Translations under genes and position numbers: made by a program | The notes under the pieces: model-generated | Seen by the model: only the letters and a program-made list of their open reading frames with translations | Told to the model about the DNA's origin: nothing | The model's database searches: none | Origin: Halichoerus grypus | Lineage: Eukaryota; Chordata; Mammalia; Carnivora; Phocidae | Direction of reading: 5' to 3' | Assembly: GCF_964656455.1 (NCBI RefSeq) | Contig: NC_135715.1 | Coordinates: 161,416,437-161,480,436 of the forward strand | DNA: 64,000 bases | Part shown: positions 11,030 to 21,632 of the stretch, piece by piece | Layout: each line of letters opens with the position of its first letter | Numbering within the stretch: the first letter of the stretch is position 1

Positions 11030-11465
11030 ATGTTATACTCCATAACTTCATTGTGTAAAACTGAAGCCAATTGAAATTGCACTCTATACCCATTAAACAA
11101 GTACTTCATTTAAGTGGAGTTATGTAGTTTTTGTCTTTTTGTGCCTGACTTATTTCATTTAGTATAATGTCCTCAAGGTTCATCCATGTTGTAGCATGTC
11201 AGAATTTTTTTCCTTTTTTTATTATTTTTAAAAGATTTACTTACTTATTTATTTTTAGAGAGAGAGTGCATGCACAAGGGAGTGCATGGCGGGGAGAGGG
11301 AGAAAGAGAATCTCAAGCAGACTCCCTGCTGAGCACGGAGCCCAATATGGGGCTCCATCTCACAACTGTGAGATCATGAGCTTAGCCAAAATCAAGAGTC
11401 GGTGCCCAACCAACTGAGCCACCCAGGCACCCCAGAATTTTCTTCCCTTTAAAGGTGTTCAGTTT
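11030..11465 (-). mobile_element. Old L1 3' region, split by a SINE
   Basis: 'ctctatacccattaaacaag', 'gtgcctgacttatttcattt' and 'tccatgttgtagcatgtcag' are the complement of the 3' part of old L1M elements. It resumes after the SINE at 11433. No coding capacity. Confidence 0.75.
11214..11432 (-). mobile_element. Can-SINE inside old L1
   Basis: TSD CAGAATTTTTTTCC (11200-11213) versus CAGAATTTTCTTCC (11433-11446). Confidence 0.94.
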
Positions 11466-12175
11466 TTTGACCTTGAAAATAATATATAAAACAGAGTTCT
11501 TAGTCTGCCATCTACCCTCCACATATTCCAGAAAAGTAGTAGTTTATCTGTGTCTTTCTTCAGGAGGTTATAGAAGCTCCATTTAGGAACTTTTGGTCTG
11601 ATGACATTAAGTGCTTGTCCAAAATGCTTCCAGACAATTTGATTAGTTTCACTTTTGACTTGACTTCAAGTTTGAAGATATATCATACACCATGCTCCTA
11701 CTGTATGCTGGGTACCTATAGGGAGATCTGTAGTGTTCAGTACAAGATGCAGGCTCTTTCCAAATTCTAAACAAAAAGGTTTTCAGTTATAATCATTTGC
11801 TATATCCTTGCTATTTTAAACTCTTTTGCAACTTTGTAAACTCTTTTGCTGTTTGTATAACTAAACTTCTATGTTCAGTAAAAGCTGTTGCATTTCCAAT
11901 TGCCACCAAGCCAGTCTCTTTTATTTTGCTCATAATTCCCATAATAACGTAACTACTGCAGAGTTTGAAATGTTGTTTGGAAGTATCCGTAAGTATCCTG
12001 CACCCTTAAGAGTCATACCCTTCCACATGCTCTTGCTCTTCTTTAGCCTACCCTGAACTAGTTCTTTGGATACCCTGCTGACATGGAGCTTTCTGAATTA
12101 GTGAGCCTCACTGTACTGGTGAAGGGGACTACACTTCTAGGTCTATTTATTAGTGATGATGTTGGCAATAATACT
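11447..12175. other. Unannotated DNA, 0.7 kb
   Basis: No feature recognised apart from the old L1 edge up to about 11465. Confidence 0.5.
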
Positions 12176-12593
12176 TAAATTTTTTTTTATTTTGAAATTA
12201 TTTCAGACTTTTAAAACGTTACAAGAATAAAACAAAGAATTCCTGTATGTAGGTGGAAGAAATCCTAGCTTTGTCAAATGTTAATATTTTGCTACATTTG
12301 CCTTATCATTTTCTTTATATGTTAATATTGTCTTTTTTAGAAACATTGGAGAGTAAATTGCAGACATGATGCCCATTTACGCCTAAATATGTCAAGGTAT
12401 TGCCTAAGAAACAAGACATTTTCTATGTAACCACAATCCAATTCTCAAGATTAGGAAATTAACATTGATATAATACCATTTTCTAATTTGGAAGCCTTGA
12501 AATATCATTAATTATTTTAATAATTTTTTTATAGCCAAAGGAAAAAAATTCTGATCTGGTCCAGTTCAGGATCATACATTACATTTAGTTGTT

Positions 12594-12779
12594 TTGTTTT
12601 TATTTTTTTTAAAGATTTTATTTATTTGAGAGAGAGCACTAGCAGGAGGAAGGGTCAGAGAGAGAGGGAGAAGCAGACTCCCTGCTGAGCAGGGAGCCCG
12701 ATTCAGGGCTTGATCCCAGGACCCCGAGATCATGACCTGAGCTGAAGGCAGACACTTAACTGAGCCACCCGGGCACCCC
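12594..12779 (-). mobile_element. Can-SINE inside old L1
   Basis: Short TSD AGTTGTT at 12587-12593 and 12780-12786. The L1 text continues in register across it. Confidence 0.93.
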
Positions 12780-13313
12780 AGTTGTTAGATTTATTTATAC
12801 TTTTTAAATCTGTGACAATTCCTCAGTCTTTAGCTCTTATGACCTTGACATTTTTGAAGAGTACAGATCAGTTATTTTGTAGAATGTCCCTCATTGTGAA
12901 TTTATCTGATGTTTCTTTATGATTAAAGTCAAGTAATGGATTTTTAGCTGAAATATTAGAGAAGTAATATTGGGTTCTTGTCAGTGCATCATATCAGGGG
13001 CACATGACATCAGTTTGCCTCATTACTGTTGGTGTTAACTTTTATCAGTTGGTTAATATGGTATCTCCCAGATAAAGTTACTATTTTTCCCTTTGTAATT
13101 AAAACGTAGCTTGTGAAGAGATATTTGAGACTATGTGAATATTCTGTTTCTCATCAGACTAAACTCAGCATTCATTGATGGTTCTTGCCAAATGGTGATT
13201 TTTTTCGAAACATAATATTTCTGTTAAATTTATTGTCATTCTACCATAAGGAAGAACTTTCCTTTCTCCCCATTTATTTTATTTATTTATAAATAATAAA
13301 TAAGTATAAATAT

Positions 13314-13341
13314 AAACCCACCAGTGTGAACTGGTGGGTTT
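13314..13341. repeat. Perfect 12-bp inverted repeat, 4-base loop
   Basis: AAACCCACCAGT, loop GTGA, ACTGGTGGGTTT, followed by T-rich sequence. It lies in the old L1 region. In a bacterium it would look like a terminator, but here it is probably a chance or replication-slippage hairpin. Confidence 0.85.
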
Positions 13342-13375
13342 TTATTTTATTCAATAGATTTAGATATGCATTTCT

Positions 13376-13552
13376 TTTTTTTTTTTTTTTTAAGATTTTA
13401 TTTTTGGGGGGTACCTGGCTGGCTCATTTGGTGGAGCATGCAGCTCTTGATCTCAAGGTTGTGGGTTTGAGCGTATCCCAATGTGGGGTTTGAACCCACA
13501 ACCCCAAGATCAAGAGCTGCATGTTCTACTGACCGAGCTAGTCAGGCACCCC
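13376..13552. mobile_element. Fold-back short-class Can-SINE
   Basis: The element starts as a minus-strand tail ('taagattttattttt'), switches at about 13406 to a plus-strand tRNA-like head and body up to about 13472, then returns at about 13480 to a minus-strand copy ending GGCACCCC. The two arms (13406-13470 and 13488-13552) are complementary for about 60 bp with scattered mismatches. A single TSD, TAGATATGCATTTCT (13361-13375) versus TAGTTATGCATTTCT (13553-13567), encloses everything. This points to one integration event with an inverted or re-primed copy. Confidence 0.88.
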
Positions 13553-13660
13553 TAGTTATGCATTTCTGAAGTGGGAGAGGAGATCTGCTTTTTAGGTTCT
13601 TATTAAATGTATGTGATGTGCACTTAACTCTGTTAAGCTCCCAGTTTTTAAAGCATTATA

Positions 13661-13851
13661 GGGACACCTGGGTGTCTCAGTGATTTGAGCATGGGACTCT
13701 TGCTTTTGGCTCAGGTCCTGATCTCAGGGTCATGGGATCTAGTCCCATGTGGGGCTCTGCGCTCAATGGGGAGTCTGCTTAGGATTCTCTCCCTCTCTGT
13801 CTCTGCCTGTGTGCTCTCTCTCTTTCAAACATAAAATAGATAAAAATCTCT
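13661..13851 (+). mobile_element. Can-SINE, older form
   Basis: TSD AAAGCATTATA (13650-13660) versus AAAGTGTTATA (13852-13862). The body reads 'gtctgcttaggattctctcc', an older subtype. Confidence 0.92.
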
Positions 13852-13862
13852 AAAGTGTTATA

Positions 13863-14660
13863 ATGATTAAGTGCAACTGAAGATGTGAAAATACTAGCTA
13901 AACTGTAATAACTAATGTTATTTTAGGTTTATAATCTCATGAAATTTTGAAATTTAAAATTGAATATAAAAAGTGTTTTGTTAGCTTGCAGCTTACTCAT
14001 TTGGTAGCAAATTGATTTGAACTGATATAAAATTATTTACAGTTTTATCTAAGTGTGAACATTCATACTTCTTGCTGAAGAAATAGTAATAGATTTAATT
14101 ATTGGGAACTTCCCCATATTCTGCTGGGCGTGTTGTGTAATACATGGCATATGCACATGATACTTTGCTAAAATATGGAAAAATTCAGAATTTAAATCAC
14201 ATTTTGGTACAAGGGTTTCATATAAAGGCTTGAGGACCTATAGTACTATATACAGGTCCTATTTTTTTATAAGTATATTTTTGAAATTACCAACTATTAC
14301 TAGTTGGTAAAATTGACACTAACAGTTATAATACAATTCACCATGACTGTCACAAAATTGAGAATAGTTCTATCAGCATTTGCTTAAAGAATAAAGGAGG
14401 AGAAGAAATACTAGCACTTTCTTTGCTATCAGGTACTTTCTTGTGCTATTGTAAATGAAATTAGGGAGATCAAATTCCCGTGTGATTTTTTTTTTTTTTT
14501 TCCTTTTCATTCTGTTACTGCTGAACCCACATCTCTTCCTAATGTATAACTTTCTACTCTGCTCACTTAGGCAGGTTGAAAGGATACTTTAATGCAGCTA
14601 TGGAATATAGAATACCTTGCGTTTCCTCAACTGCCCAGTGGCTTTAGGTAATGTTATATA
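13863..14660. other. Unannotated DNA, 0.8 kb
   Basis: No repeat or exon recognised. A T16 run is at about 14487-14502. Confidence 0.5.
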
Positions 14661-14675
14661 CATAGTATTCTTTGT

Positions 14676-14869
14676 TGTTGTTGTTTTAAAGATTTTATTT
14701 ATTTGTCAGAGAGAGAGATACAGAGCACAAGCAGGGGGAGTGGCAGGCAGAGGGAGAAGCAGACTCCCTGCTGACCAGGGAGTCCGATGTTGGAATCGAT
14801 CCCAGGACCCTGGGACTATGACCTGAGCTAAAGGTAGCCACTTAACCAACTGAGCCACCCAGGCATCCC
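14676..14869 (-). mobile_element. Can-SINE, CTGCC-GCTCCCCC subtype
   Basis: TSD CATAGTATTCTTTGT (14661-14675) versus ATGTAGTATTCTTTGT (14871-14886). Confidence 0.94.
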
Positions 14870-14957
14870 TATGTAGTATTCTTTGTAGAACTGATTCAAA
14901 TTGAATGATACAGAGACAGATTTTAACTATGTCTTGACTAAAAAGTAAGTTCTTTTT

Positions 14958-15149
14958 TTTTTTTTTTAAGATTTTATTTATTTGACAGAGAGAGAGATAG
15001 CGAGAGCAGGAACACAAGCAGGGGGAGTGGGAGAGGGAGAAGCAGGCTTCCCGCTGAGCAGGGAGCCCGATGTGGGGCTCGATCCCAGGACCCTGGGATC
15101 ATGACCTGAGCCGAAGGCAGACGCGAAACGACTGAGCTACCCAGGCACC
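14958..15149 (-). mobile_element. Can-SINE, first of a pair at one site
   Basis: GTGTTCCC subtype. Its left flank AAAAGTAAGTTCTTTTT (14941-14957) recurs in part at 15150 (AGTTCTTTTT) and in full at 15355-15371 after the second SINE. Confidence 0.92.
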
Positions 15150-15354
15150 CCAGTTCTTTTTTTTTTTTAAAGATTTTATTTATTTATTTGAGAGAAAGAG
15201 AGAGAGAGCATGAGTGGGGGGAGGGGTAGAGGGAGAGGGAGAAGCAGACTTCCTGCTGAGCAGGGAACCTGATGCGGGACTCTATCCCAGGACCCCAGGA
15301 TCATGACCTGAACCAAAGGCAGACACTTAACCAACTGAGCCACCCAGGTGTCCC
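15150..15354 (-). mobile_element. Can-SINE, second of the pair
   Basis: A complete copy ending 'cacccaggtgtccc', adjacent to the previous one. The outer repeat at 15355 shows that both went into the same few bases. Confidence 0.92.
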
Positions 15355-15610
15355 AAAAGTAAGTTCTTTTTAGAGGACAACAAAGTGTTCTTAACATTTT
15401 AGTAGGATATAATAATAATAGGACTCACTTCTGTCTTTTCATGTTTAATGAACATAATGGTTATACTGTATCTAATGAGAATTTTAAAATTTGCTTTTAT
15501 TCCTACATGGTGATTTTCATAACAAATGATACTTATTCTCGGATCACAAAATAAGTTAGCTAAATAGTGCTTAGGTTTAAGATTTTTAACTTTATATAAA
15601 AAAAAAGATT

Positions 15611-15808
15611 GGGCACCTGGGTGGCTCAGTCGTTAAGTGTCTGCCTTCGGCTCAGATCATGATCCCAGGGTCCTGGGATCGAGTCCTGCATCGGGCTCCC
15701 TGCTCCACAGGAAGCCTGCTTCTCTCTCTCCCACTCCCCCTGCTTGTGTTCCCTCTCTCGCTGTGTATCTCTGTCAAATAAGTAAACTCTTAAAAAAAAA
15801 AAAAAAGG
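15611..15808 (+). mobile_element. Can-SINE, GTGTTCCC subtype
   Basis: Preceded by AAAAAAGATT (15601-15610). A like word follows the tail near 15826-15835, so the TSD is not fully resolved. Confidence 0.92.
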
Positions 15809-17436
15809 ATTTATTAAAAAAAGATTAACTTTATCATTAGAGATTCTTTTAATTTTTACTTTAGGTACTAATTGAGAAACTTTTTTTGTTACTTCGCATT
15901 ATTTATTTATTACTAAGTATAGTTGACATACAAATTGGGTGGAACTTTTGATTAGTTTTTTTGTGTTCTTTTATTCATGTAAATCAATTTAAAATTTTTC
16001 TTATTCAATTCTACTTTTATGATCTAGTTCTAATCCTGAATTTTGAACTCTCCTAAATTATGCTTGATTTAGATAAAATAGTTTTAAACTAGTAACCTAA
16101 AAAAATACAACTTGTTTAAAATAATACACGGACATAACCAAAAAAATTCAGATTGTATGTAAGAGTATACAATGAAATGAACATTTATAACATTCTTATT
16201 ATCTAAGCCAGGCAAAGGTTGGCAGCTTTCTTTCACTTAGATGTCACTCAGCCTACTGAGTATACAAATGTCTTTTGTTTGCTTGCCACCCAACTCAGCA
16301 GTAGTGAGTGGGGGGAACTGGTGATGATTGCCAACAGTACCTCACATCTCATGTCACCCTTTATGTAATCATAAAGTTAAATGACATGTGGTGGCAATAC
16401 CTGAAAGGAACATGGTTCTAAAAGTCAATGAAAGTTTTGTTTTTATCGGTTGTAGGTGTTTTTTTTACTACAGTGGGTGCAAATTTTTCTGGTAGCTGAT
16501 ATAAACAATTACAGTGTATTAAGAACTTTGCTGAAGCATTCCAGGAGAAACGTATTCTGAAATGAGAATAGATAAAAGTGATTTTGTTTTGTTAATGGAT
16601 TTTGGAGCAATCTTTTAGTAAGGCCACGTTTATTTCAAGTTTTGCTTGCCAACTAAAATGGCTTCATTTTATGTAAGTTGCTAATCCTTAATATATATTA
16701 TATATATACATAGTGTTTTCTTTGGTGTAAGTCAGATGATAAATCTTCATTATGTAATATTTTAAGTTGATATAAGTGAGTAGTATTTGAGTCTTATTTT
16801 TAAAGCAAAAAGGTGAGCCAAAATGTTAGTCTTTAACACATACAGTGTATAAAAACCTGTTGAAGTGCCAGATCAAGGGATGTAATAGCAACCATGGAAT
16901 CTCAACATGTTAATTAATCCAGCTTCTAATTTTTGGTCCTGAATGATTTCAAGATTATCTGCATTTTCCTTTTAGGGTTGTTCTGTAATTATGATGTAGT
17001 AAAATGTTGGAAATCACAGTCGTTGCTTAAAATGACCATGCAGCAAAAAGGATTCAAGAATGCTTTTTGCAAAGAGCTCTATTGTTAGCACAATTTTGCC
17101 TGTGATTCCTATCTTTTAAGGAAGCTGTATTGCCTAAAAGTTGCCAGGACTTCATTAAGCTAATGTTGGATCATAGCCAGACATTCAGTTGGTCAAGACC
17201 CCAGCCTTCTCTGAGACCCAAGAGGTGCAGGAAAAGGAGTAAGATTGGAGTGGGAGGTGGAATACACTTTTTTACCTAGTAATTTATGTATTTATTGTGT
17301 CAAAAGGGTTTAACAGACTTTTGAAATTAATTTGCTTTAAAGCCTTCTAAATCTTTTACTACAGTAGCGTTCCTAGTATTGGCCCTTCCATTTTTTCAGT
17401 TAACCAGAAACAATATTGATAGTAAGACTTGGATTT
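15809..17436. other. SINE-free unique stretch, 1.6 kb
   Basis: Apart from a faint L1-like word at 15905-15935 ('gtatagttgacatacaaatt') nothing is recognised. In a window with about one SINE per 0.7 kb this gap is long. There is no long open frame and no obvious exon flanked by splice sites. It is a candidate for conserved non-coding DNA, not a gene call. Confidence 0.55.
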
Positions 17437-17453
17437 TTTCTTGTATAGTTTTT

Positions 17454-17657
17454 TTTTTTTTTTTAAAGATTTTTTTTTTTTTTTTTTATTTGAGGGAGAG
17501 AGAATGAGAGAGCAAACACATGAGAGGGGGGAGGGTCAGAGGGAGAAGCAGACTCCCTGCCGAGCAGGGAGCCTGATGCGGGACTCGATCCAGGGACTCC
17601 AGGATCATGACCTGAGCCGAAGGCAGTCGCTTAACCAACTGAGCCACCCAGGCGCCC
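17454..17657 (-). mobile_element. Can-SINE, CATGCTCTC subtype
   Basis: TSD TTTTCTTGTATAGTTTT-type, at 17437-17453 and 17658-17673. The tail complement contains an 18-base T-run that replaced the usual ATTT repeats. Confidence 0.94.
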
Positions 17658-17689
17658 TTTCTTGTATAGTTTTGAACAAAGCAATACTT

Positions 17690-17891
17690 TTTTTTTTTTT
17701 TAAAGATTTTATTTATTTATTAGAGAGAGAGAGTGAGTGAGAGAGAGAGAGCACAAGCCAGGGGGAGAGGCAGAGGGAGAAGCAGACTCCCGCTGAGGAG
17801 GGAGCCCAACACGGGGCTTGATCCCAGGGCCCTGGGATCATGACCTGAGCCGAAGGCAGACGCTTAACTAACTGAGCCACCCAGGCACCCC
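17690..17891 (-). mobile_element. Can-SINE
   Basis: TSD AGCAATACTT at 17680-17689 and 17892-17901. Confidence 0.94.
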
Positions 17892-18026
17892 AGCAATACT
17901 TACTTTTAAAATTTATATTAGAAATGTCATGAGAATGATACCTCCATGAAGTTAATGTTCAACTCATTTTAAGAAAGCAGGATTATAACAATATGATCTT
18001 ATTTGTTCAGATTCTTTAGATTTTAT

Positions 18027-18205
18027 TTTTTAAAAAAGATTTTATTGATTTATTAGAGAAGGTGTTGGGGTGGGGGGCAGAGGGAGAGGGAGAAGTGGAC
18101 TCCTCACTGAGTGCAGAGCCTGTCATGAGACTTGATCCCAGGACCCTGAGATCATGACCTGAGCCAAAGTCAGGCACTTAACTGACTGAGCTACCCAGCC
18201 ACCCC
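18027..18205 (-). mobile_element. Can-SINE, older
   Basis: TSD TCTTTAGATTTTAT at 18013-18026 and 18211-18224, probably extending 7 bp to the left with mismatches. The GA-rich body is degraded ('aaggtgttggggtggggggc'). Confidence 0.92.
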
Positions 18206-18240
18206 TTGAGTCTTTAGATTTTATAGTTTTGCTTTTATTT

Positions 18241-18644
18241 TTATTTATTTATTTATTTAAAGGTTTTATTAATTTATTTGACAGAGAGAAAGCGAGAGAG
18301 AGCACAAGCAGGGGGAGCGGCAGGCAGAGGGAGAAGCAGGCTCCCCGTTGAGCATGGAGCCCAATGCTGGACTCGATCCTAGGACTCTGGGATCATGACC
18401 TGAGCCAAAGACAGACTCTTTCTTTCCTTTTTAAAAATATTTATTTGAGAGGGAGAGAGAGCAAGTGAGAGCACAAGAACGGGGGAGGGAGAAGCAGACT
18501 CCCCACTGAGCAGGGAGCCTGATGCAGGGCTCGATCCCAGGATGCTAGGATCATGACCTGAGCTGAAGGCAGACGCTTAGCTGACTAAGCCACTCAGGCG
18601 CCCCTAAAGCAGATTCTTAACTTACTGAGCCACTCAGGCGCCCC
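18241..18644 (-). mobile_element. Can-SINE split by a second SINE
   Basis: The parts 18241-18420 and 18606-18644 form one copy. Outer TSD TATAGTTTTGCTTTTATTT (18222-18240) against TATAGTTTTGTTTTTATTT from 18645. Confidence 0.93.
18421..18605 (-). mobile_element. Can-SINE nested in same orientation
   Basis: Flanked by AAAGACAGACTCTT (18407-18420) and AAAGCAGATTCTT (18606-18618), a host-derived TSD now diverged. Confidence 0.93.
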
Positions 18645-18659
18645 TATAGTTTTGTTTTT

Positions 18660-18860
18660 ATTTTTTATTTTTAAAGATTTTATTTATTTATTTGAGAGAG
18701 AGAGAGCAGCAAGAGAGGGAACACAAATAGGGGGAGTGGGAGAGGGAGAAGCAGGCTTCCGGAAGAGCAGGGAGCCCGATGTGGGGCTCGATCCCAGGAC
18801 CCTGCGATCATGACCTGAGCCGAAGGCAGATGCTTAATGACTGAGCCACCAGGTGCCCCT
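18660..18860 (-). mobile_element. Can-SINE, GTGTTCCC subtype
   Basis: Complete copy. The left flank is the duplicated TATAGTTTTG of the previous insertion, and the right flank is CTAGTTTTTTTT. Confidence 0.92.
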
Positions 18861-18879
18861 AGTTTTTTTTTCAAAAAGT

Positions 18880-19082
18880 ATTTTTTTTTTAAGATTTTAT
18901 TTATTTATTTTGAGAGAGAGAGAGAGGAGAGCATGGCGGGGGAAGGGGCAGAGGGAGAGGAGAGGGAGTAGCAGACTCCCCACTGAGTAGAGAGCCCAAT
19001 GTGGGACTTGATTGCAGGACCCCTGGGATCATGACCTGAGCTGAAGGCAGACACTTAATTGACTGAGCCACCCAGGCACCCC
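18880..19082 (-). mobile_element. Can-SINE
   Basis: 'aagattttatttatttattt' to 'cacccaggcacccc'. The right flank CAGTAGTTTTG echoes the TAGTTTT words of its neighbours, but no clean TSD was found. Confidence 0.9.
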
Positions 19083-19095
19083 AGTAGTTTTGTTG

Positions 19096-19212
19096 TTGTT
19101 GTTGTTTTTAAGATTTTGTTTTTAAGTAATCTCTACCGAACGTGAGGCTCGAACTCACAACCCCAAGGTCAAGAGTTACCTGCTTCACCAACTGAGCCAG
19201 CCAGGTGCCCCT
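19096..19212 (-). mobile_element. Short-class Can-SINE
   Basis: Contains 'aagtaatctctaccgaacgt' and ends 'gagccagccaggtgcccc'. Confidence 0.9.
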
Positions 19213-19880
19213 AAAAAGAGTTTTGAGCCTGCTGTTCATTTCACTTACTCTCTATATATGTGGATGTACGCTTGCTTAAAAGTGAGATATTAAGGGCCTT
19301 TCTATTTTTTACACTTCTATAGTACTTGAATTTTTATTATGCCCACTTTGTAAGTCTTAAAATTATTGTGATTAGAAATACAGTTTAAAACCCAATAAAA
19401 TGACTTATTTAAAACCACTTCAGAGATCAAATTTTGTCTTTCACCAGATATATGGATTTATGGTGACTATCCAGTAGAAATGATCATTGTTTATTCAAGA
19501 GATGAATAATTAATGAATATCAAATATTGGTGATATAGTGGCAAACTAGATAAATATATTCCTTTTCATAGTTCAAAGGATCTAGAATTTTAATTTTCTT
19601 AAAAAATATTTGTGCATGTAAGACTTATTTCACTTAAATGCATGTGTTAGAAAATACTTGAACTTTCTGATTTTTAACATCTTTAAAAGTAGATATGAAT
19701 AATTTAAGTAAAGTAGACATTGCAAAAAAGATGGCATTCTGTCTGGTGTTTTCATATATATAATACATTTACTTCACTGATGTTTCTTCAGTGGACCAGA
19801 AAAAAGAGAGAGAGAAAATATGTAGATGAGCACTTGAACAAGAGAGAAAGACATCTTATTAATATGATACCTGTATTTAG
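19213..19880. other. Unannotated DNA, 0.7 kb
   Basis: No feature recognised. Confidence 0.5.
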
Positions 19881-19891
19881 TACTGATTTAT

Positions 19892-20094
19892 TTATTTATT
19901 TTTAAAGATTTTATTTATTTGAGTGAGAGAGAGAGAGAGAGAGGGAAAGCACATAAGGGGGAGGGAGGGCAGAGGGAGAGGGAGAAGCAGACTCCCTGCT
20001 GAGCAGGGAGCCCAATATGGGGCTCGATCCCAGGACCCTGGGATTATGACACAAGCCAAAGGCAGCTGCTTAACCAGCTGAGCCACCAAGGCGC
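19892..20094 (-). mobile_element. Can-SINE
   Basis: TSD TGATTTAT at 19884-19891 and 20095-20102, immediately left of the hAT transposon. Confidence 0.92.
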
Positions 20095-20376
20095 TGATTT
20101 ATACATCAATTTGGTGGTTCTCAAAATGTGGTTCTTGAACACTTGGGGAGTCCCTCTCACCCTATCAGAGGATTGGGAGGTCAAACATATTTTCATAATA
20201 GTTCTAAGATGTTTTTTGTGTTTCTCACTGAGTTGATACTTGCACCGATGGTGCAAAAGCAGCAGTTGATAAAACTGCTGGCTAAGATCTAAGCACAAGT
20301 CAAGATGGTGGCACCAAACTGTACTGGTTTTCATTGTGATCTTCACTAAGAACTTGCTGTTAAAAAAAAGTTTCAG

Positions 20377-20578
20377 GGTGCCTGGGTAGCCCAGTATCTG
20401 ACTCTTGATTTAGGCTCAGATCATGATCTTAGGCTTGTGAGATTGAGCCCTGAGTCAGGCTCTTTGCTCAGCTGGGAGTCTGCTTCTCTCCCTCTCCCTC
20501 TGACCCTTTTCCTGCTCACGTGTGCATGCGCACTCTCTCTCTCAAATAAATAAATAAATAAATCTATAAAAAAAAAGA
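20377..20578 (+). mobile_element. Can-SINE inside hAT element
   Basis: Head GGGTGCCTGGGTAGCC, tail of ATAA repeats. The flanks GTTTCA at 20370 and 20580 are a short, worn TSD. Confidence 0.92.
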
Positions 20579-20997
20579 CCGTTTCATTTAAGACTGTCCT
20601 TAGCTGAAGTAGTGAAGTTATTAATTTTATTAACTCTATTCTTTTGAGTAATTGTCTTAAGTGTTTTGTGTGACAAATGAGAAGTATAGGTATTTCTGCT
20701 GCATACCAAAGTATGATGATTGTCTTTAGCAAAAGTACTTGTGTAGTTGAATTGATAGCAGAACCAGCTGCCTTTTCATGGAGCACTATTTTAACTTTAA
20801 AGAACAACTGACAAGCGAACTATGGTTATTGAGATTTTGGCAGACACTTTCTTGAAAATGAGTGATCTTGTCATTTCAAGAAAATCAGCTGATAGAACTT
20901 ATTGCTAGTAATAAAATTTGAGCTTTCAAAGTGAAAAATAGAATTTTGGAAAACTTATATTCCTTAGCAGGAGGTTGATATTTAAAGACTTCTCTAG

Positions 20998-21181
20998 GGC
21001 ACCTGGGTGGCTCAGTCGGTTAAGTGTCTGCCTTCAGCTCAGGTCATGATCCCAGGGTCCTGGGATCAACTCCCACGTCGGGCTCCCTCCTCTGCAGGGA
21101 ATCTGCTTCTCCCTCTGCCCCTCCAACCACTTGTTCTCTCGATCTCTCTTTCTCAAATAAATAAATAAAATCTTAAAAAAA
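20998..21181 (+). mobile_element. Can-SINE inside hAT element
   Basis: TSD AAAGACTTCTCTAGG at 20984-20998 and 21182-21196, perfect over 15 bp. Another SINE starts exactly at the end of the right copy. Confidence 0.95.
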
Positions 21182-21196
21182 AAAGACTTCTCTAGG

Positions 21197-21392
21197 GGTC
21201 CCTGGGTGGCTCAGTCATTAAGCGTCTGCCTTTGGCTCAGGTCATGATCCTAGGTTCCTGGGATTGAGCCCTGCATTGGGCTCCCTGCTCCGTGGGAAGT
21301 CTGCTTCTCCCTCTCCCACTCCCCCTGCTTGTGTTTCCTCTCTCCCTGTGTCTCTCTCTGTCAAATAAATAAAATCTTAAAAAAAAAAATAA
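21197..21392 (+). mobile_element. Can-SINE adjacent to the previous one
   Basis: GTGTTCCC subtype, head GTCCCTGGGTGGCTCAG. It abuts the TSD of its neighbour. Its own right flank resumes hAT text ('gacaagatagatcagtggat') after a deletion, so no second TSD copy is visible. Confidence 0.93.
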
Positions 21393-21524
21393 AGGACAAG
21401 ATAGATCAGTGGATTTTATAGCAGTATAAAAAGTTCACCAATATGTTTTCTGATTCTACTTTGTAACTGTTAAGAAATTGTTACTTGTTGAGTTTTGGTG
21501 TAGTATCAAAAGACAGTATCCAGA

Positions 21525-21632
21525 GGCACCTGGCTGGCTCAGTCAGAGGACTCTTGACCTCTGGGTGGTGGGATCAGTCCCCACTTTGGGTATAGAGATT
21601 ACTTAAAAAAAAAATAAATTAAAAAAATAGAA
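21525..21632 (+). mobile_element. Short-class Can-SINE inside hAT element
   Basis: Head GGCACCTGGCTGGC and 'gggtatagagattacttaaa'. TSD AGTATCCA on both sides (about 21515 and 21636). Confidence 0.92.

Larger units (their letters stand above)
12176..13360 (-). mobile_element. Old L1M 3' region
   Basis: A long match to the complement of an old L1 3' region: 'attgcagacatgatgcccat', 'tccaattctcaagattagga', 'agttattttgtagaatgtcc', 'gttactatttttcccttt'. It is interrupted at 12594-12779 by a SINE and otherwise continuous for about 1 kb. There is no open reading frame. The subfamily (L1MC/ME type) is a guess. Confidence 0.8.

Noticed and set aside
13314..13350. Stem-loop plus T-run resembling a rho-independent terminator
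   Set aside because: The window is mammalian; bacterial termination does not apply.
20421..20807. 128-codon minus-strand frame
   Set aside because: Runs antisense through the hAT remnant and a SINE tail; no protein family.
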